Source: SIG636 sp045535465
GTDB lineage: Bacteria > Bacillota > Clostridia > Oscillospirales > CAG-382
Reading direction: 5' to 3'
Assembly: GCA_045535465.1 (NCBI GenBank)
Contig: JAZSLS010000100.1
Span: 1 to 64,000 of the forward strand
DNA length: 64,000 bases
Part shown: piece by piece, positions 43,486 through 52,668 of the stretch
Layout: every line of letters begins with the position of its first letter
Position numbering within the stretch: position 1 is the first letter of the stretch
The notes under the pieces: generated by a model
Told to the model about the DNA's origin: nothing
What the model saw: the letters and a program-made list of their open reading frames with translations, nothing else
Database searches by the model: none
Program-made: the position numbers and the translations under genes

Positions 43486-44244
43486 ATGAAGGTTGAGATA
43501 ATTGCACATACTCCCGACTGTGAAAAAATAATTGCATCTGCGGCAAAGCTATGCTATTCCCAAACGGGCATAGACGGAATAATGGAGGGCTTGACCGAAG
43601 AAAAGACCGAAAGCTTTATTAATATGCTGGTTTCCTTGGGTCACGAAAGCCCCTTTGAGCACGTTAGCTTTACCTTCGGTATAGAGGGCGTTTCCCGTGC
43701 TGTTCTTGCCCAGATAACCAGGCATCGTATCGCTTCCTTCAGCGTTCAAAGCCAGCGCTACGTTAATAAGGAAAGCTTTACTTACATAATGCCTCCCGAG
43801 ATAGAGGCTCTTCCCGAAGCCAAGGAGGTTTTCCTTCAGGCTATGGAAGAGGATAGGGCGCATTATATTCGCCTTGCGGCGCTTCTTAAGGAAAAACATA
43901 CAAAGGCTCTTGTTGAAGGCGGTATGGAGCCGATGGCGGCAGCAAAGGCGGCGGAAAAAATGGCTTTTGAGGACGCCAGAAGCGTTCTTCCCAACGCTTG
44001 CGATACAAAGATAGTTATGACTATGAACGTGCGCTCTCTTTACAATTTCTTTAATCTGCGCTGCTGCACCCGTGCTCAGTGGGAGATAAGAGCGTTGGCG
44101 GAGGAAATGCTTCGCAAGGTTAAGCAGGTTGCTCCTACCTTGTTCAAAAAGGCAGGCCCTCCTTGCGTTTCCGGCCCTTGTCCCGAAGGCAAGATGAGCT
44201 GCGGCAAGGCGCTTGAAATGCGTGAAAAGTATCAAAATATGTAA
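43486..44244 (+). CDS. thyX: Flavin-dependent thymidylate synthase
   Basis: 252 residues. The ThyX motif RHR-x7-S is present as RHRIASFSVQSQRY. It makes dTMP from dUMP using methylene-tetrahydrofolate and reduced FAD, so no dihydrofolate is produced and dihydrofolate reductase is less important. Thymidylate kinase follows 18 bases later, and folD at the end of the run supplies folate intermediates. Confidence 0.96.
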   Translation: MKVEIIAHTPDCEKIIASAAKLCYSQTGIDGIMEGLTEEKTESFINMLVSLGHESPFEHVSFTFGIEGVSRAVLAQITRHRIASFSVQSQRYVNKESFTYIMPPEIEALPEAKEVFLQAMEEDRAHYIRLAALLKEKHTKALVEGGMEPMAAAKAAEKMAFEDARSVLPNACDTKIVMTMNVRSLYNFFNLRCCTRAQWEIRALAEEMLRKVKQVAPTLFKKAGPPCVSGPCPEGKMSCGKALEMREKYQNM

Positions 44245-44262
44245 TTTTGAGGTGTGTAAACT

Positions 44263-44940
44263 ATGGCAAAGGGCATACTTATAGCCGTAGACGGTCTTGA
44301 CGGCTCGGGTAAGGAAACTCAAAGCAAGCTTCTTTGTGCTTTTTTGGATAGCAAGGGCATAAAAAACAGGCTTATTTCCTTTCCCACTTATAAAGAGGAC
44401 AGCAGTGCGCTTATAAATATGTATCTTAAGGGTCAGTTTGGTAAAGACCCCAAGGCGGTAAACGCCTTTGCCGCTTCCTCCTTCTACGCTATGGACAGAT
44501 ATTGCTCCTATATGCTGGATTGGAAAAAGGACTATGCTGAAGACACGGTTATAATAGCTAACCGTTATACTACGGCAAACCTTGTGCATCAAATGTCAAA
44601 GCTGCCCGAGGAGGAATGGGATAGCTTTGGCAAGTGGCTTTACGAGTACGAATTTTCTCTTTTAGGCCTGCCTGCACCTACCGAGGTTATTTACCTTTGT
44701 TTGCCTCCTTCGGTTTCCGCTTCCCTTGTGCAAAAGCGTTGCGACAGTACAGGTGCGGTTAAGGATATTCACGAAAACGACAAAAAGCATTTAGAGGACA
44801 GCTACAAGGCGGCTCTTTATGCATCCGATAAATACGCTTGGCATAGGATAGACTGTGTCAAGGATGGCGTTTTACGCAGTATAGAAGACATACACATCGA
44901 AGTGTGTGCCGCTATCGGTTCTCTTATAAAGCAGAGCTGA
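44263..44940 (+). CDS. tmk: Thymidylate kinase
   Basis: 225 residues, P-loop kinase. The Walker A motif is DGLDGSGKETQ; the residue after Lys is variable in this family. The segment DRYCSYMLDWKKDY and the nucleotide motif NRYTTANLVHQ are present. It phosphorylates dTMP to dTDP, the next step after ThyX. Confidence 0.93.
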   Translation: MAKGILIAVDGLDGSGKETQSKLLCAFLDSKGIKNRLISFPTYKEDSSALINMYLKGQFGKDPKAVNAFAASSFYAMDRYCSYMLDWKKDYAEDTVIIANRYTTANLVHQMSKLPEEEWDSFGKWLYEYEFSLLGLPAPTEVIYLCLPPSVSASLVQKRCDSTGAVKDIHENDKKHLEDSYKAALYASDKYAWHRIDCVKDGVLRSIEDIHIEVCAAIGSLIKQS

Positions 44941-44959
44941 GCGGGAAAGGAGATTTTAG

Positions 44960-45505
44960 ATGAAAGCTGTAATTTTACTTGCAAACGGCTTTGAGGAGTG
45001 CGAGGCGCTTACTCCTGCCGATGTACTTAGACGTGCAGGTGCAAACGTTGTGCTTGCTTCTATTGAGGACGACCTGATTGTTACGGGTGCTCACGGCATA
45101 AAGGTAGTGGCAGACGTTCACGTTAGTGATATCTCGGAGGAAATTCCTTTGGTGCTTATCCTTCCCGGTGGACTTAAGGGCACCGAGGCCTTGGGCAGCT
45201 CCTATCATACCACCGAGCTTATTAATGCCACCGTTTCTGCAGGCAACTACGTTGCGGCAATTTGTGCGGCGCCTTCTGTTTTAGGCAAGCTTGGCTATTT
45301 GGAAGACAGAAATATTGCGTGCTATCCGGGGTTTGAAACCGCAATGCCCGATGCCAACCGTACAGGGGAAAAGGTAGAGGTGGATGATATTTTCATTACC
45401 GCCGAGGGTATGGGCGTTTCCCTTGAGTTTGCGCTTAAGATAACCGAGCTTCTTTACGGTGCAGACGTAGCCGACAGAATAGCTGAACAAATAAGGATGG
45501 CGTAG
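44960..45505 (+). CDS. DJ-1/PfpI family protein
   Basis: 181 residues, flavodoxin-like fold. The nucleophile elbow AAICAAPSVLG carries the reactive cysteine (about 102). Bacterial members include YajL, a proposed deglycase and chaperone; the exact role is unsettled. It has a strong AAAGGAGA. Confidence 0.93.
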   Translation: MKAVILLANGFEECEALTPADVLRRAGANVVLASIEDDLIVTGAHGIKVVADVHVSDISEEIPLVLILPGGLKGTEALGSSYHTTELINATVSAGNYVAAICAAPSVLGKLGYLEDRNIACYPGFETAMPDANRTGEKVEVDDIFITAEGMGVSLEFALKITELLYGADVADRIAEQIRMA

Positions 45506-45520
45506 CCTAAAGGCGGCATT

Positions 45521-46417
45521 ATGCTTAAGTTTTTAAAATCTGCACCCTTCAGCGTACCTATGCTGACAGCGGTGATATACGTGTTGCTTTCGCTGTGCGG
45601 CAGATACGTTACCGTGTCTACCGTAGGTGATGACAGCATATTTTTGGTAATAATAATAGTACAGGTTATAGTTTTTGCCGTACCTGCGTTTTTGTACTAC
45701 GGGCTTAAGGGCGGCAAGCTTAACTATCCAATGCTTTCGGAAAAGGTAAGCGGCAACGCTGTTTTGTATACCGTGGGCGCTTTTGGCGTAATGGTTTGCG
45801 GCAGTCTGCTTATACAGCTTTTGTTTTACAGCGGCGGCAACAATATGACCTTTGACAAGGGGTATATGGACTCGTTGTTTACGGGTGAAAAGAACGGCAT
45901 AGGGCTGTTTTTGGCATATTGCCTTATTCCTGCCGTTAGCGAGGAGCTGTTTTTTCGAGGAATAGTTATAGGCGAGTATAAGAAATACGGCAGCTTTAAT
46001 GCTGTACTTATAAGCACCTTGTATTTTACCTTGGTTCATTTTTCCGCAGAAGGCTTTATAATGTATCTGTTTGCGGGCTTGGTTCTAAGCGTAAGTACGG
46101 TGGTGTGCAGGTCTGTGTATCCGTCTATGGCTTTGCACCTTGCCTTTAACGTGTACGGCTTGTACGGCAATGCGGCGTTTATAAGCAAAACCGCTTATAA
46201 CACCAGCACGCTTTTTGTGGGCTTTGTGCTTTTTGTGGCTTTGCTTTTGTGTCTTGCCTTTGCGTTTTCAAGGGTGGAGAATATGTACGCCGCTTATTCC
46301 GATGCATCCGAGGGTGAAACCGTACCCGAAAAAAGCATAAACAATCTTTTTATTTATATAACACCGGCACTTATAGTGCCTATTGCAGTATTTATTATTA
46401 TCAACGCCTTGCTGTAA
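45521..46417 (+). CDS. CPBP-family intramembrane metalloprotease
   Basis: 298 residues with about eight transmembrane segments. The Abi/CPBP motifs are complete: EELFFRG (EExxxR), FTLVHFS and LHLAFNVYG. In other bacteria such proteases process prenylated or membrane peptides or give bacteriocin immunity; no bacteriocin gene is nearby, so the role is unknown. Confidence 0.9.
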   Translation: MLKFLKSAPFSVPMLTAVIYVLLSLCGRYVTVSTVGDDSIFLVIIIVQVIVFAVPAFLYYGLKGGKLNYPMLSEKVSGNAVLYTVGAFGVMVCGSLLIQLLFYSGGNNMTFDKGYMDSLFTGEKNGIGLFLAYCLIPAVSEELFFRGIVIGEYKKYGSFNAVLISTLYFTLVHFSAEGFIMYLFAGLVLSVSTVVCRSVYPSMALHLAFNVYGLYGNAAFISKTAYNTSTLFVGFVLFVALLLCLAFAFSRVENMYAAYSDASEGETVPEKSINNLFIYITPALIVPIAVFIIINALL

Positions 46418-46443
46418 AACGGCAAACGGAGGTATTTTAGATA

Positions 46444-48183
46444 GTGGATAACAGAAAAAGCGTTAAAGAAAATTCCGACGAACTGCTTGAAATGCTTGAC
46501 CGCCTGACTGGTAAGGAAGGCCAAGAGGAAAGCACATCTTCGGAAAATAGCGAAACGGCTTCGGCAGAACCTGCTTCCGAACAGGAAAACGTAGGCTCTA
46601 CCGTGGTGTTCCCTCCCGTGGGGACTGAGCCTATCGAAGAAGAAACACCCGTTGTGACGGAGGAAGAGGACACTTCCGCTCATTACAGCGACGATTTGGG
46701 CGACGATATGGTACGCCCGGCTCCCGAGGAAGGCCATCTTACCGATGATAAGGGCAACAGCGTGGAGGTAAAAGAGGACGCCAATACCGACGCTGTGGCA
46801 GACGTGCATTTTTCAGGCAACGAAGCGGCAAAAGCAAAAGCCCGCAGGGCTTATGCTAAGGCAAAACGCCGCAATGCCAAAAAACGTGCCAGAGGCAGCG
46901 TTGCCATTGGTATAGCCAAGGCGCTGATATACACCTTTGCGGTATGCGCCCTGTCCTTTTTCGTGGTTTTTGGCTTCTTTGATTTTTGGCCCGGAATTAT
47001 TCCTATGGCAAACGACGTATTTGCCTTTACCAAAAGCGGAACAGAGGTTACGGTTGCCATAGAAGACGGAATGACCACCGAGCAGGTAGCTGAAAAGCTT
47101 CACGAAGAAGGTATAATAGAAGAAGAAAAGGTATTTAAGTTTTACGTAAAATATAAGTACGACGAGGGCGTAGAGCTTGATAAGGAGGATCTTGCAGGTT
47201 CGCTTTTTCACCTAGGTAAGGAATTTGTAAAGACTATGTTCTTTGGCGGCGATATAGACCCTAAGTACGAGCTTAAGTATCTTTCGGGCAACCATACTCT
47301 CTCTGCGGATATGAACTACGACCAGATAATTTCCACCCTAACCACCACAGCGTATCTAAGGGAGGAGGTTACCGTGACTATACCCGAAGGCTATACCGTA
47401 GACCAGATAATTAATCTTTTGGTAGACAGCGGCGTAGGCACAAAGGAAGAGTACGTGTATGCCATAAACGAGTATCCATATAAGCACGAGTTTGTTCAGC
47501 TTCTTAACGAAAGCGGCTTTGCGGAAGGCCGCAATTACAGGCTTGAAGGGTATTTGTACCCCGACACCTATATATTTTATAAGGACACAAGCGAGGTAGA
47601 GGTAATCAATAAGATGCTTAACGGCTTCTACTCCCGTGTGTGGGTTGAGTATTATACTACGTATAAACCCGCTTGTGATAAGATGGGCTTTACCTTTGAC
47701 GAGATGGTGACCTTTGCTTCCATAGTACAGGCAGAGGGTAAAAGCTTTACGGATTTTGAAAACGTTTCTCAGGTGTTCCATAACCGTTTTACGTCCACCA
47801 CCTTTGATAAGCTTGAATCCTGTGCTACCATTCAGTACGCTATGGACTGTGACAACGTAAGGAACGGTCTTCCCGTGGTTCGTAAGCCTATTCTCAGCGA
47901 CGAGGATACCAAGTACGAAACACCCTACAACACCTATTTGTATCAGGGGCTTCCTCCCGGAGCTATATGCAACCCCGGTCTGGACGCTATTGAAGCGGCA
48001 CTTTATCCCGATATGTCTGACGATATAAAGCAAAGCTTTGGTATTACCACCGCCTACTATTTCAATTCCGATATGGCAGGTAATATGTATTACGCTCAAA
48101 CTCCTTACCAGCACAGCATTAATAAGCAAACGGCGGCAAAGGTTAACGAGCAAATAGAAAACGGTACCTATACAGGTAATTAA
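46444..48183 (+). CDS. mltG: Endolytic murein transglycosylase MltG
   Basis: 579 residues, starting with GTG behind GGAGG. A long acidic cytoplasmic region (1-150) with a basic stop (KAKRRNAKKRARG) precedes a transmembrane helix (about 158-180). The YceG domain includes the catalytic-region motif ASIVQAEGKS and FHNRF, and the C-terminus YNTYLYQGLPPGAICNPG. It cuts nascent glycan strands. The ~150-residue acidic cytoplasmic part is longer than in most homologues. Confidence 0.95.
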   Translation: MDNRKSVKENSDELLEMLDRLTGKEGQEESTSSENSETASAEPASEQENVGSTVVFPPVGTEPIEEETPVVTEEEDTSAHYSDDLGDDMVRPAPEEGHLTDDKGNSVEVKEDANTDAVADVHFSGNEAAKAKARRAYAKAKRRNAKKRARGSVAIGIAKALIYTFAVCALSFFVVFGFFDFWPGIIPMANDVFAFTKSGTEVTVAIEDGMTTEQVAEKLHEEGIIEEEKVFKFYVKYKYDEGVELDKEDLAGSLFHLGKEFVKTMFFGGDIDPKYELKYLSGNHTLSADMNYDQIISTLTTTAYLREEVTVTIPEGYTVDQIINLLVDSGVGTKEEYVYAINEYPYKHEFVQLLNESGFAEGRNYRLEGYLYPDTYIFYKDTSEVEVINKMLNGFYSRVWVEYYTTYKPACDKMGFTFDEMVTFASIVQAEGKSFTDFENVSQVFHNRFTSTTFDKLESCATIQYAMDCDNVRNGLPVVRKPILSDEDTKYETPYNTYLYQGLPPGAICNPGLDAIEAALYPDMSDDIKQSFGITTAYYFNSDMAGNMYYAQTPYQHSINKQTAAKVNEQIENGTYTGN

Positions 48184-48186
48184 ACG

Positions 48187-49419
48187 ATGAAAAAATGTGA
48201 AATTCTTTCCCCTGCGGGGGATTTGGAAAAGCTTCAGTTTGCGGTGGCATACGGTGCCGATGCGGTCTATATGGCTATGAATCGTTTCGGTATGCGTGCC
48301 TCTGCGGGCAACTTTGATATGGAAAGCCTTGAGATGGGTCTGGATTTTGCTCACTCTCACGGCGCAAAGGTTTACTGCACCCTTAACACTATGCCCCGAG
48401 ACGTGGAGTTTGAAGGGTTGGAGAAGCTGCTTGACGACTTTGGCTCGGTAGTTCCCGACGCTTTTATAGTAAGTGACCCGGGTGTAATAAGCACCGTAAG
48501 GGAAAAGCTTCCTTATGCGGAGCTTCATCTTTCCACTCAATGCTCTACGGTCAACAGCAGGTCCTGCCGCTTTTGGTATGACGCTTTTGGTATAAAGCGT
48601 ATAGTGCTGGCAAGAGAGCTGACTCTGGAGGAGATAAAAAGAATAAGACAAAGCATTCCTGCGGATATGGAGATAGAATGCTTTGTACACGGCGCTATGT
48701 GTGTTTCCTATTCCGGCAGATGCTTGCTTTCCAACTATGCAACGGGGCGTGATGCAAACCGAGGTATGTGCGCTCAGCCCTGCCGTTGGCAGTACAATAT
48801 GGCAGACGTGAGGGACGGTCTTCCTCTATACAGCGCAGAGCAGACAGAGGAAGGTACCTATGCCTTTTCATCCAAGGACCTTTGTATGGTGGAGCACGTA
48901 CCTGCTTTAGTTGAAGCGGGTATAAACAGCTTCAAAATAGAAGGCAGAATGAAAAGCGCCTACTACACGGCGGCGGTTACCAACGCCTACCGTATGGCGT
49001 ATGACAGCTATATAAAAGACCCTGCCGGCTTTGTTACCGACCCAATGTGGAAAAAGGAAACGGAAAGCGTAAGCCACAGGGAATACGATACGGGTTTTTA
49101 TTTTACACCGCCTCATTTGGCGGCGCAGGTGTGCAGTGCAAACGTGTACATTAACGATAGGGCGTATCTTGCTACCGTCAGCGACTATGACGAGGAAACG
49201 GGTCTTGCCAAGTGTATCCAGCGGAATAAGTTTTACGTTGGGGACAAGGTGCAGGTGTTAAGCCCCGGTACTTACGGCAGAGATGCGGTCATTGAAAAGA
49301 TGTACGACGAAAATATGCAAGAGATAGAAAGCGTTCCACACCCTAAGCAGGTATTTTACGTACCGCTTAAGGGCGCTAAGAAGTGGGACATAATAAGATG
49401 CGGTGATACAGATGTTTAA
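48187..49419 (+). CDS. trhP: Peptidase U32 family protein, TrhP-like
   Basis: 410 residues. The U32 signature ECFVHGAMCVSYSGRCLLS contains the conserved cysteines that bind an iron-sulfur cluster. In Bacillus, YrrN/YrrO (TrhP) sit behind mltG and hydroxylate uridine 34 of tRNAs with prephenate. The same position here, 3 bases after mltG, supports that function rather than proteolysis. A single gene replaces the Bacillus pair. Confidence 0.88.
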   Translation: MKKCEILSPAGDLEKLQFAVAYGADAVYMAMNRFGMRASAGNFDMESLEMGLDFAHSHGAKVYCTLNTMPRDVEFEGLEKLLDDFGSVVPDAFIVSDPGVISTVREKLPYAELHLSTQCSTVNSRSCRFWYDAFGIKRIVLARELTLEEIKRIRQSIPADMEIECFVHGAMCVSYSGRCLLSNYATGRDANRGMCAQPCRWQYNMADVRDGLPLYSAEQTEEGTYAFSSKDLCMVEHVPALVEAGINSFKIEGRMKSAYYTAAVTNAYRMAYDSYIKDPAGFVTDPMWKKETESVSHREYDTGFYFTPPHLAAQVCSANVYINDRAYLATVSDYDEETGLAKCIQRNKFYVGDKVQVLSPGTYGRDAVIEKMYDENMQEIESVPHPKQVFYVPLKGAKKWDIIRCGDTDV

Positions 49420-50068
49420 TAAGCTGACAAACAGAATATGCGTTATCTGCGGTCACTACGGCTCGGGTAAGACCAACGTGGCGGTTAACTTAGCTAAAGC
49501 GGCGGCAAAGGCAGGCAAAAAGGTCTGCATAGCGGATTTTGATGTGGTAAACCCCTATTTTCGCACTGCTGATAATAAGGCGGAGCTGTCTGCTTTGGGT
49601 ATCCGCACCATTATCCCTCAGTACGCTAACACCAACGTGGATATACCGTCCATACCGGCGGAATTTCAATCGGTTTTTGTAAGCGATGAATTTTGTATTA
49701 TAGACGTAGGCGGCGACGATGGGGCAATTGCCTTGTCTACCTACCGTGAAAGGTTTGAAGGCTGTGGCTACGATATGATATACGTTTACAACAAAAGCCG
49801 TCCTTTAATAGCTGAAACCGAGGATGCGGTGGAGTCTGTCGAGTATATAAAGGCCGTTTCGGGTATGCGTATAAACGCTATTATCAACAACACCAATTTA
49901 GGTGACGAAACTACGGCGGCAACGGTAGAGGAAGGATACCTTGCCTGTGCCGAGCTGGCAAAACGCACGTCCTTGCCTATTTTGGCAACCACCGTCTTTA
50001 AGGGCGTGGAGGGGGTAAACGTTCCCGACGTGTTTTATATTGAAAACGCTACAAAGCAGTTGTTTTAA
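49412..50068 (+). CDS. MinD/CobQ-type P-loop ATPase
   Basis: 218 residues from the ATG, overlapping the U32 gene by 8 bases; a GTG three codons earlier is possible. Walker A is GHYGSGKTNVAVNLA and the signature continues IADFDVVNPYFRTAD. It lies 36 bases before the ferredoxin oxidoreductase genes, an association that suggests a role in iron-sulfur cluster supply or complex assembly; this is inference. No plasmid partition function is indicated, as no ParB partner is nearby. Confidence 0.8.
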   Translation: MFNKLTNRICVICGHYGSGKTNVAVNLAKAAAKAGKKVCIADFDVVNPYFRTADNKAELSALGIRTIIPQYANTNVDIPSIPAEFQSVFVSDEFCIIDVGGDDGAIALSTYRERFEGCGYDMIYVYNKSRPLIAETEDAVESVEYIKAVSGMRINAIINNTNLGDETTAATVEEGYLACAELAKRTSLPILATTVFKGVEGVNVPDVFYIENATKQLF

Positions 50069-50104
50069 ATAAAAAATTTTTTAAATAAAGAAAGGAAGCT
50101 TAAG

Positions 50105-50323
50105 ATGAACAGGGTAAGCTTTAACACAGACCTTTGTAAGGGCTGCGGCCTTTGCGTAGGCGCCTGCCCCAGGCATATAGTTGCGCTTAATACCGCAGTT
50201 CTTAATGCTAAGGGCTATCATCCTGCACACGTAACCGATATGGCACAGTGTATTGCTTGTGCTATGTGCGCTACTATGTGTCCGGACGTTGTAATTACAG
50301 TAGAGAAAGGAAGTGAGAAATAA
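50105..50323 (+). CDS. korD: 2-oxoacid:ferredoxin oxidoreductase, ferredoxin (delta) subunit
   Basis: 72 residues with two 4Fe-4S motifs, CKGCGLCVGACP and CIACAMCATMCP. It passes electrons from the catalytic subunits to ferredoxin. It overlaps the alpha-subunit gene by one base (TAATG). Confidence 0.92.
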   Translation: MNRVSFNTDLCKGCGLCVGACPRHIVALNTAVLNAKGYHPAHVTDMAQCIACAMCATMCPDVVITVEKGSEK

Positions 50324-51387
50324 TGGCAGAAAAAATGCTTATGAAGGGCAACGAGGTTATCGGTGAAGCCGCTATTCGTGCAGGTTGCCGTTATTTCTTC
50401 GGTTATCCCATAACTCCCCAGACCGAGCTTTCCGAATACCTTGCAAAAAAAATGCCCAAGGTTGGCGGTCTTTGCCTTCAGGCAGAAAGTGAAGTTTCTG
50501 CAATCAATATGGTGCTTGGCTGTACCGCTTCCGGCGAACGTGCCTTCACCTCCTCCTCCTCTCCCGGGGTTAGCCTTAAGAGCGAGGGCGTTTCCTACAT
50601 AATCGGCTCCGACCTTCCTTGCGTTATCGTTAACGTACAGCGTGGCGGTCCCGGTCTTGGCGGTATTCAGCCTGCTCAGTCCGACTACCTTCAGGCAACC
50701 AAGGCTTTAGGTCACGGCGATATGCACTTTGTTGTTCTTGCACCTGCATACGTTCAGGAAATTGCAACCCTTATGGGCGAAGCCTTTGATATAGCCGATA
50801 TCTACCGTACTCCCGTTATGCTTCTTGCAGACGGCGCTCTCGGTCAGATGATGGAGCCCGTTGACTTTGAGGCAAAGAGAGAAAGAGCTCTTCCCGAAAA
50901 GACTTGGGCGGCTTGCGGTCACGGCAATCAGCGCAAGCACAACATAGTAAACTCCCTTTATATCGACCCCGAAACTCTTGAGAACACCGTTCTCGCCCGT
51001 TACGAGAGATATAAGGCAATAGAAGAAAACGAGGTTCAGTACGACGAGTATATGACCGAGGATGCAGAGATTTGCGTAGTGGCCTACGGCATCACTGCAA
51101 GAATAGTTAAAACAGCAGTTAAGGCAGCAAGAGAAATGGGTATAAAGGTTGGTCTTTTCCGCCCCATTACTTTGTGGCCTTATCCTAAGAAGCAGCTTGC
51201 AGAGCTTGCCGATAAGACCGACAAGTTCCTTGTTGTAGAAATGAATATGGGTCAGATGGTAGATGACGTTAAGGTTGCTACCGGCTGCAAACGCCCCGTA
51301 GAGTTCTTTGGCAGAACCGGCGGCGTTATCCCCACACCCGACGAAATCCTTGCTAAGATAGTAGAAATGAACGGAGGTGCTAAATAA
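50323..51387 (+). CDS. korA: 2-oxoacid:ferredoxin oxidoreductase alpha subunit
   Basis: 354 residues. The pyrimidine-binding domain begins FGYPITPQTELSEYL, and the SSSSPGVSLKSEG segment follows. KorA- and VorB-type enzymes, acting on 2-oxoglutarate or branched 2-oxoacids, share this layout and cannot be told apart by eye. It overlaps the beta-subunit gene by one base. Confidence 0.9.
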   Translation: MAEKMLMKGNEVIGEAAIRAGCRYFFGYPITPQTELSEYLAKKMPKVGGLCLQAESEVSAINMVLGCTASGERAFTSSSSPGVSLKSEGVSYIIGSDLPCVIVNVQRGGPGLGGIQPAQSDYLQATKALGHGDMHFVVLAPAYVQEIATLMGEAFDIADIYRTPVMLLADGALGQMMEPVDFEAKRERALPEKTWAACGHGNQRKHNIVNSLYIDPETLENTVLARYERYKAIEENEVQYDEYMTEDAEICVVAYGITARIVKTAVKAAREMGIKVGLFRPITLWPYPKKQLAELADKTDKFLVVEMNMGQMVDDVKVATGCKRPVEFFGRTGGVIPTPDEILAKIVEMNGGAK

Positions 51388-52142
51388 TGGTAGTTTTCGA
51401 AAAGCCTAAGGCACTTACAGACGTACCCTTCCACTATTGTCCGGGCTGTACCCACGGTATAGTTCACAGACTTGTGGCAGAGGTTCTTGACGAAATGGGC
51501 ATAGAGGGCGAAACCGTAGGTATCGCTTCCGTTGGCTGTTCCGTTTTCTCCTACAACTACTTTGGTTGTGATATGATACAGGCACCTCACGGCAGAGCTC
51601 CTGCTGTTGCAACAGGTGTTAAGAGAAGCCATCCCGACAACTTTGTGTTTACCTATCAGGGCGATGGCGACCTTGCGGCAATCGGTACGGCAGAGACCGT
51701 TCACGTTGGTGCAAGAGGTGAAAACATCACCATCATCTTCATCAATAACGCAATTTACGGTATGACCGGCGGTCAGATGGCACCTACCACCCTTCTTGGT
51801 CAGGTAACCACCACCTCTCCCTACGGCAGAAAGAAGGAAATTCAGGGTAATCCCATCCGTGTTGCAGAGATGATATCCACTCTTGACGGCGCCGCTTACG
51901 TTGAGCGTGTAGCAGTTGACTGTGTTAAGAACGTACGCAATGCAAAGAAGGCTATAAGAAAGGCGTTTGAAACTCAAAAGAGCAAGAAGGGCCTTAGCCT
52001 TATCGAAGTGCTTTCCACCTGTCCCACCAACTGGGGTATGTCTCCCGAAAAGTCTCTTGAATGGCTTCGTGAGAATATGATGGAGCATTATCCTCTCGGC
52101 GTTTATAAGGATATAACAGAGGAGGGCAATAATAATGAGTAA
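51387..52142 (+). CDS. korB: 2-oxoacid:ferredoxin oxidoreductase beta subunit
   Basis: 251 residues. The TPP-binding motif GDGDLAAIG ... NNAIYGMTGGQ and the cysteines in YCPGCTHG and VGCSVFSYNYFGC, ligands of the proximal cluster, are present. It forms the catalytic core with KorA. It overlaps korC by 8 bases. Confidence 0.92.
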   Translation: MVVFEKPKALTDVPFHYCPGCTHGIVHRLVAEVLDEMGIEGETVGIASVGCSVFSYNYFGCDMIQAPHGRAPAVATGVKRSHPDNFVFTYQGDGDLAAIGTAETVHVGARGENITIIFINNAIYGMTGGQMAPTTLLGQVTTTSPYGRKKEIQGNPIRVAEMISTLDGAAYVERVAVDCVKNVRNAKKAIRKAFETQKSKKGLSLIEVLSTCPTNWGMSPEKSLEWLRENMMEHYPLGVYKDITEEGNNNE

Positions 52143-52668
52143 CATTTTACTTGCAGGCTTTGGCGGTCAGGGTATACTTTTTGCAGGTAAGCAGATAGTT
52201 CTTGCGGGTATGCGTAACGGTAAATACGTTAGCTGGTTGCCTTCCTACGGTCCCGTAATGCGCGGCGGCACCTGTAACTGCAGCGTTATCGTAGAAGATG
52301 AGCCCATAGGCAGTCCTCTCGTAACCAAGCCCGACATTCTTTTAGCTTTCAATACTCCTTCCTTTGACAAGTTTGAAAGTAAGGTAGTAAAGGGCGGTAT
52401 GATTTTTGTTGACAGCTCTCTTGTAAGCAAAAAGTCTGAAAGAGACGATATTCAGGCCTTTTACATTCCTGCAACGGAGCTTGCTAACGAAAATGGCCTT
52501 ACAGGTATGGCTAACGTAATTATGCTTGGTTATATTATTAAAAAGTCAGGGCTTTTCACCGAGGATTTCTTTAAGGATTCTCTTACCTCGGGTATCCCTG
52601 CATCCAAGGCTCACCTTGCAGAGGTTAACAGCAAGGCACTTGCAATAGGCTTTGGATATGAAGGCTGA
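52135..52668 (+). CDS. korC: 2-oxoacid:ferredoxin oxidoreductase gamma subunit
   Basis: 177 residues, beginning with the typical ILLAGFGGQGILFAGK motif and containing PSYGPVMRGGTCNCSV. It completes the four-subunit complex in the order D-A-B-C. With glutamate dehydrogenase at 2.6 kb, the window encodes two enzymes that could meet at 2-oxoglutarate. Confidence 0.92.
   Translation: MSNILLAGFGGQGILFAGKQIVLAGMRNGKYVSWLPSYGPVMRGGTCNCSVIVEDEPIGSPLVTKPDILLAFNTPSFDKFESKVVKGGMIFVDSSLVSKKSERDDIQAFYIPATELANENGLTGMANVIMLGYIIKKSGLFTEDFFKDSLTSGIPASKAHLAEVNSKALAIGFGYEG

Noticed and set aside
45521..46417. Bacteriocin immunity locus around the CPBP protease
   Set aside because: No small leader-peptide gene, modification enzyme or ABC exporter is nearby; the neighbours are housekeeping genes.
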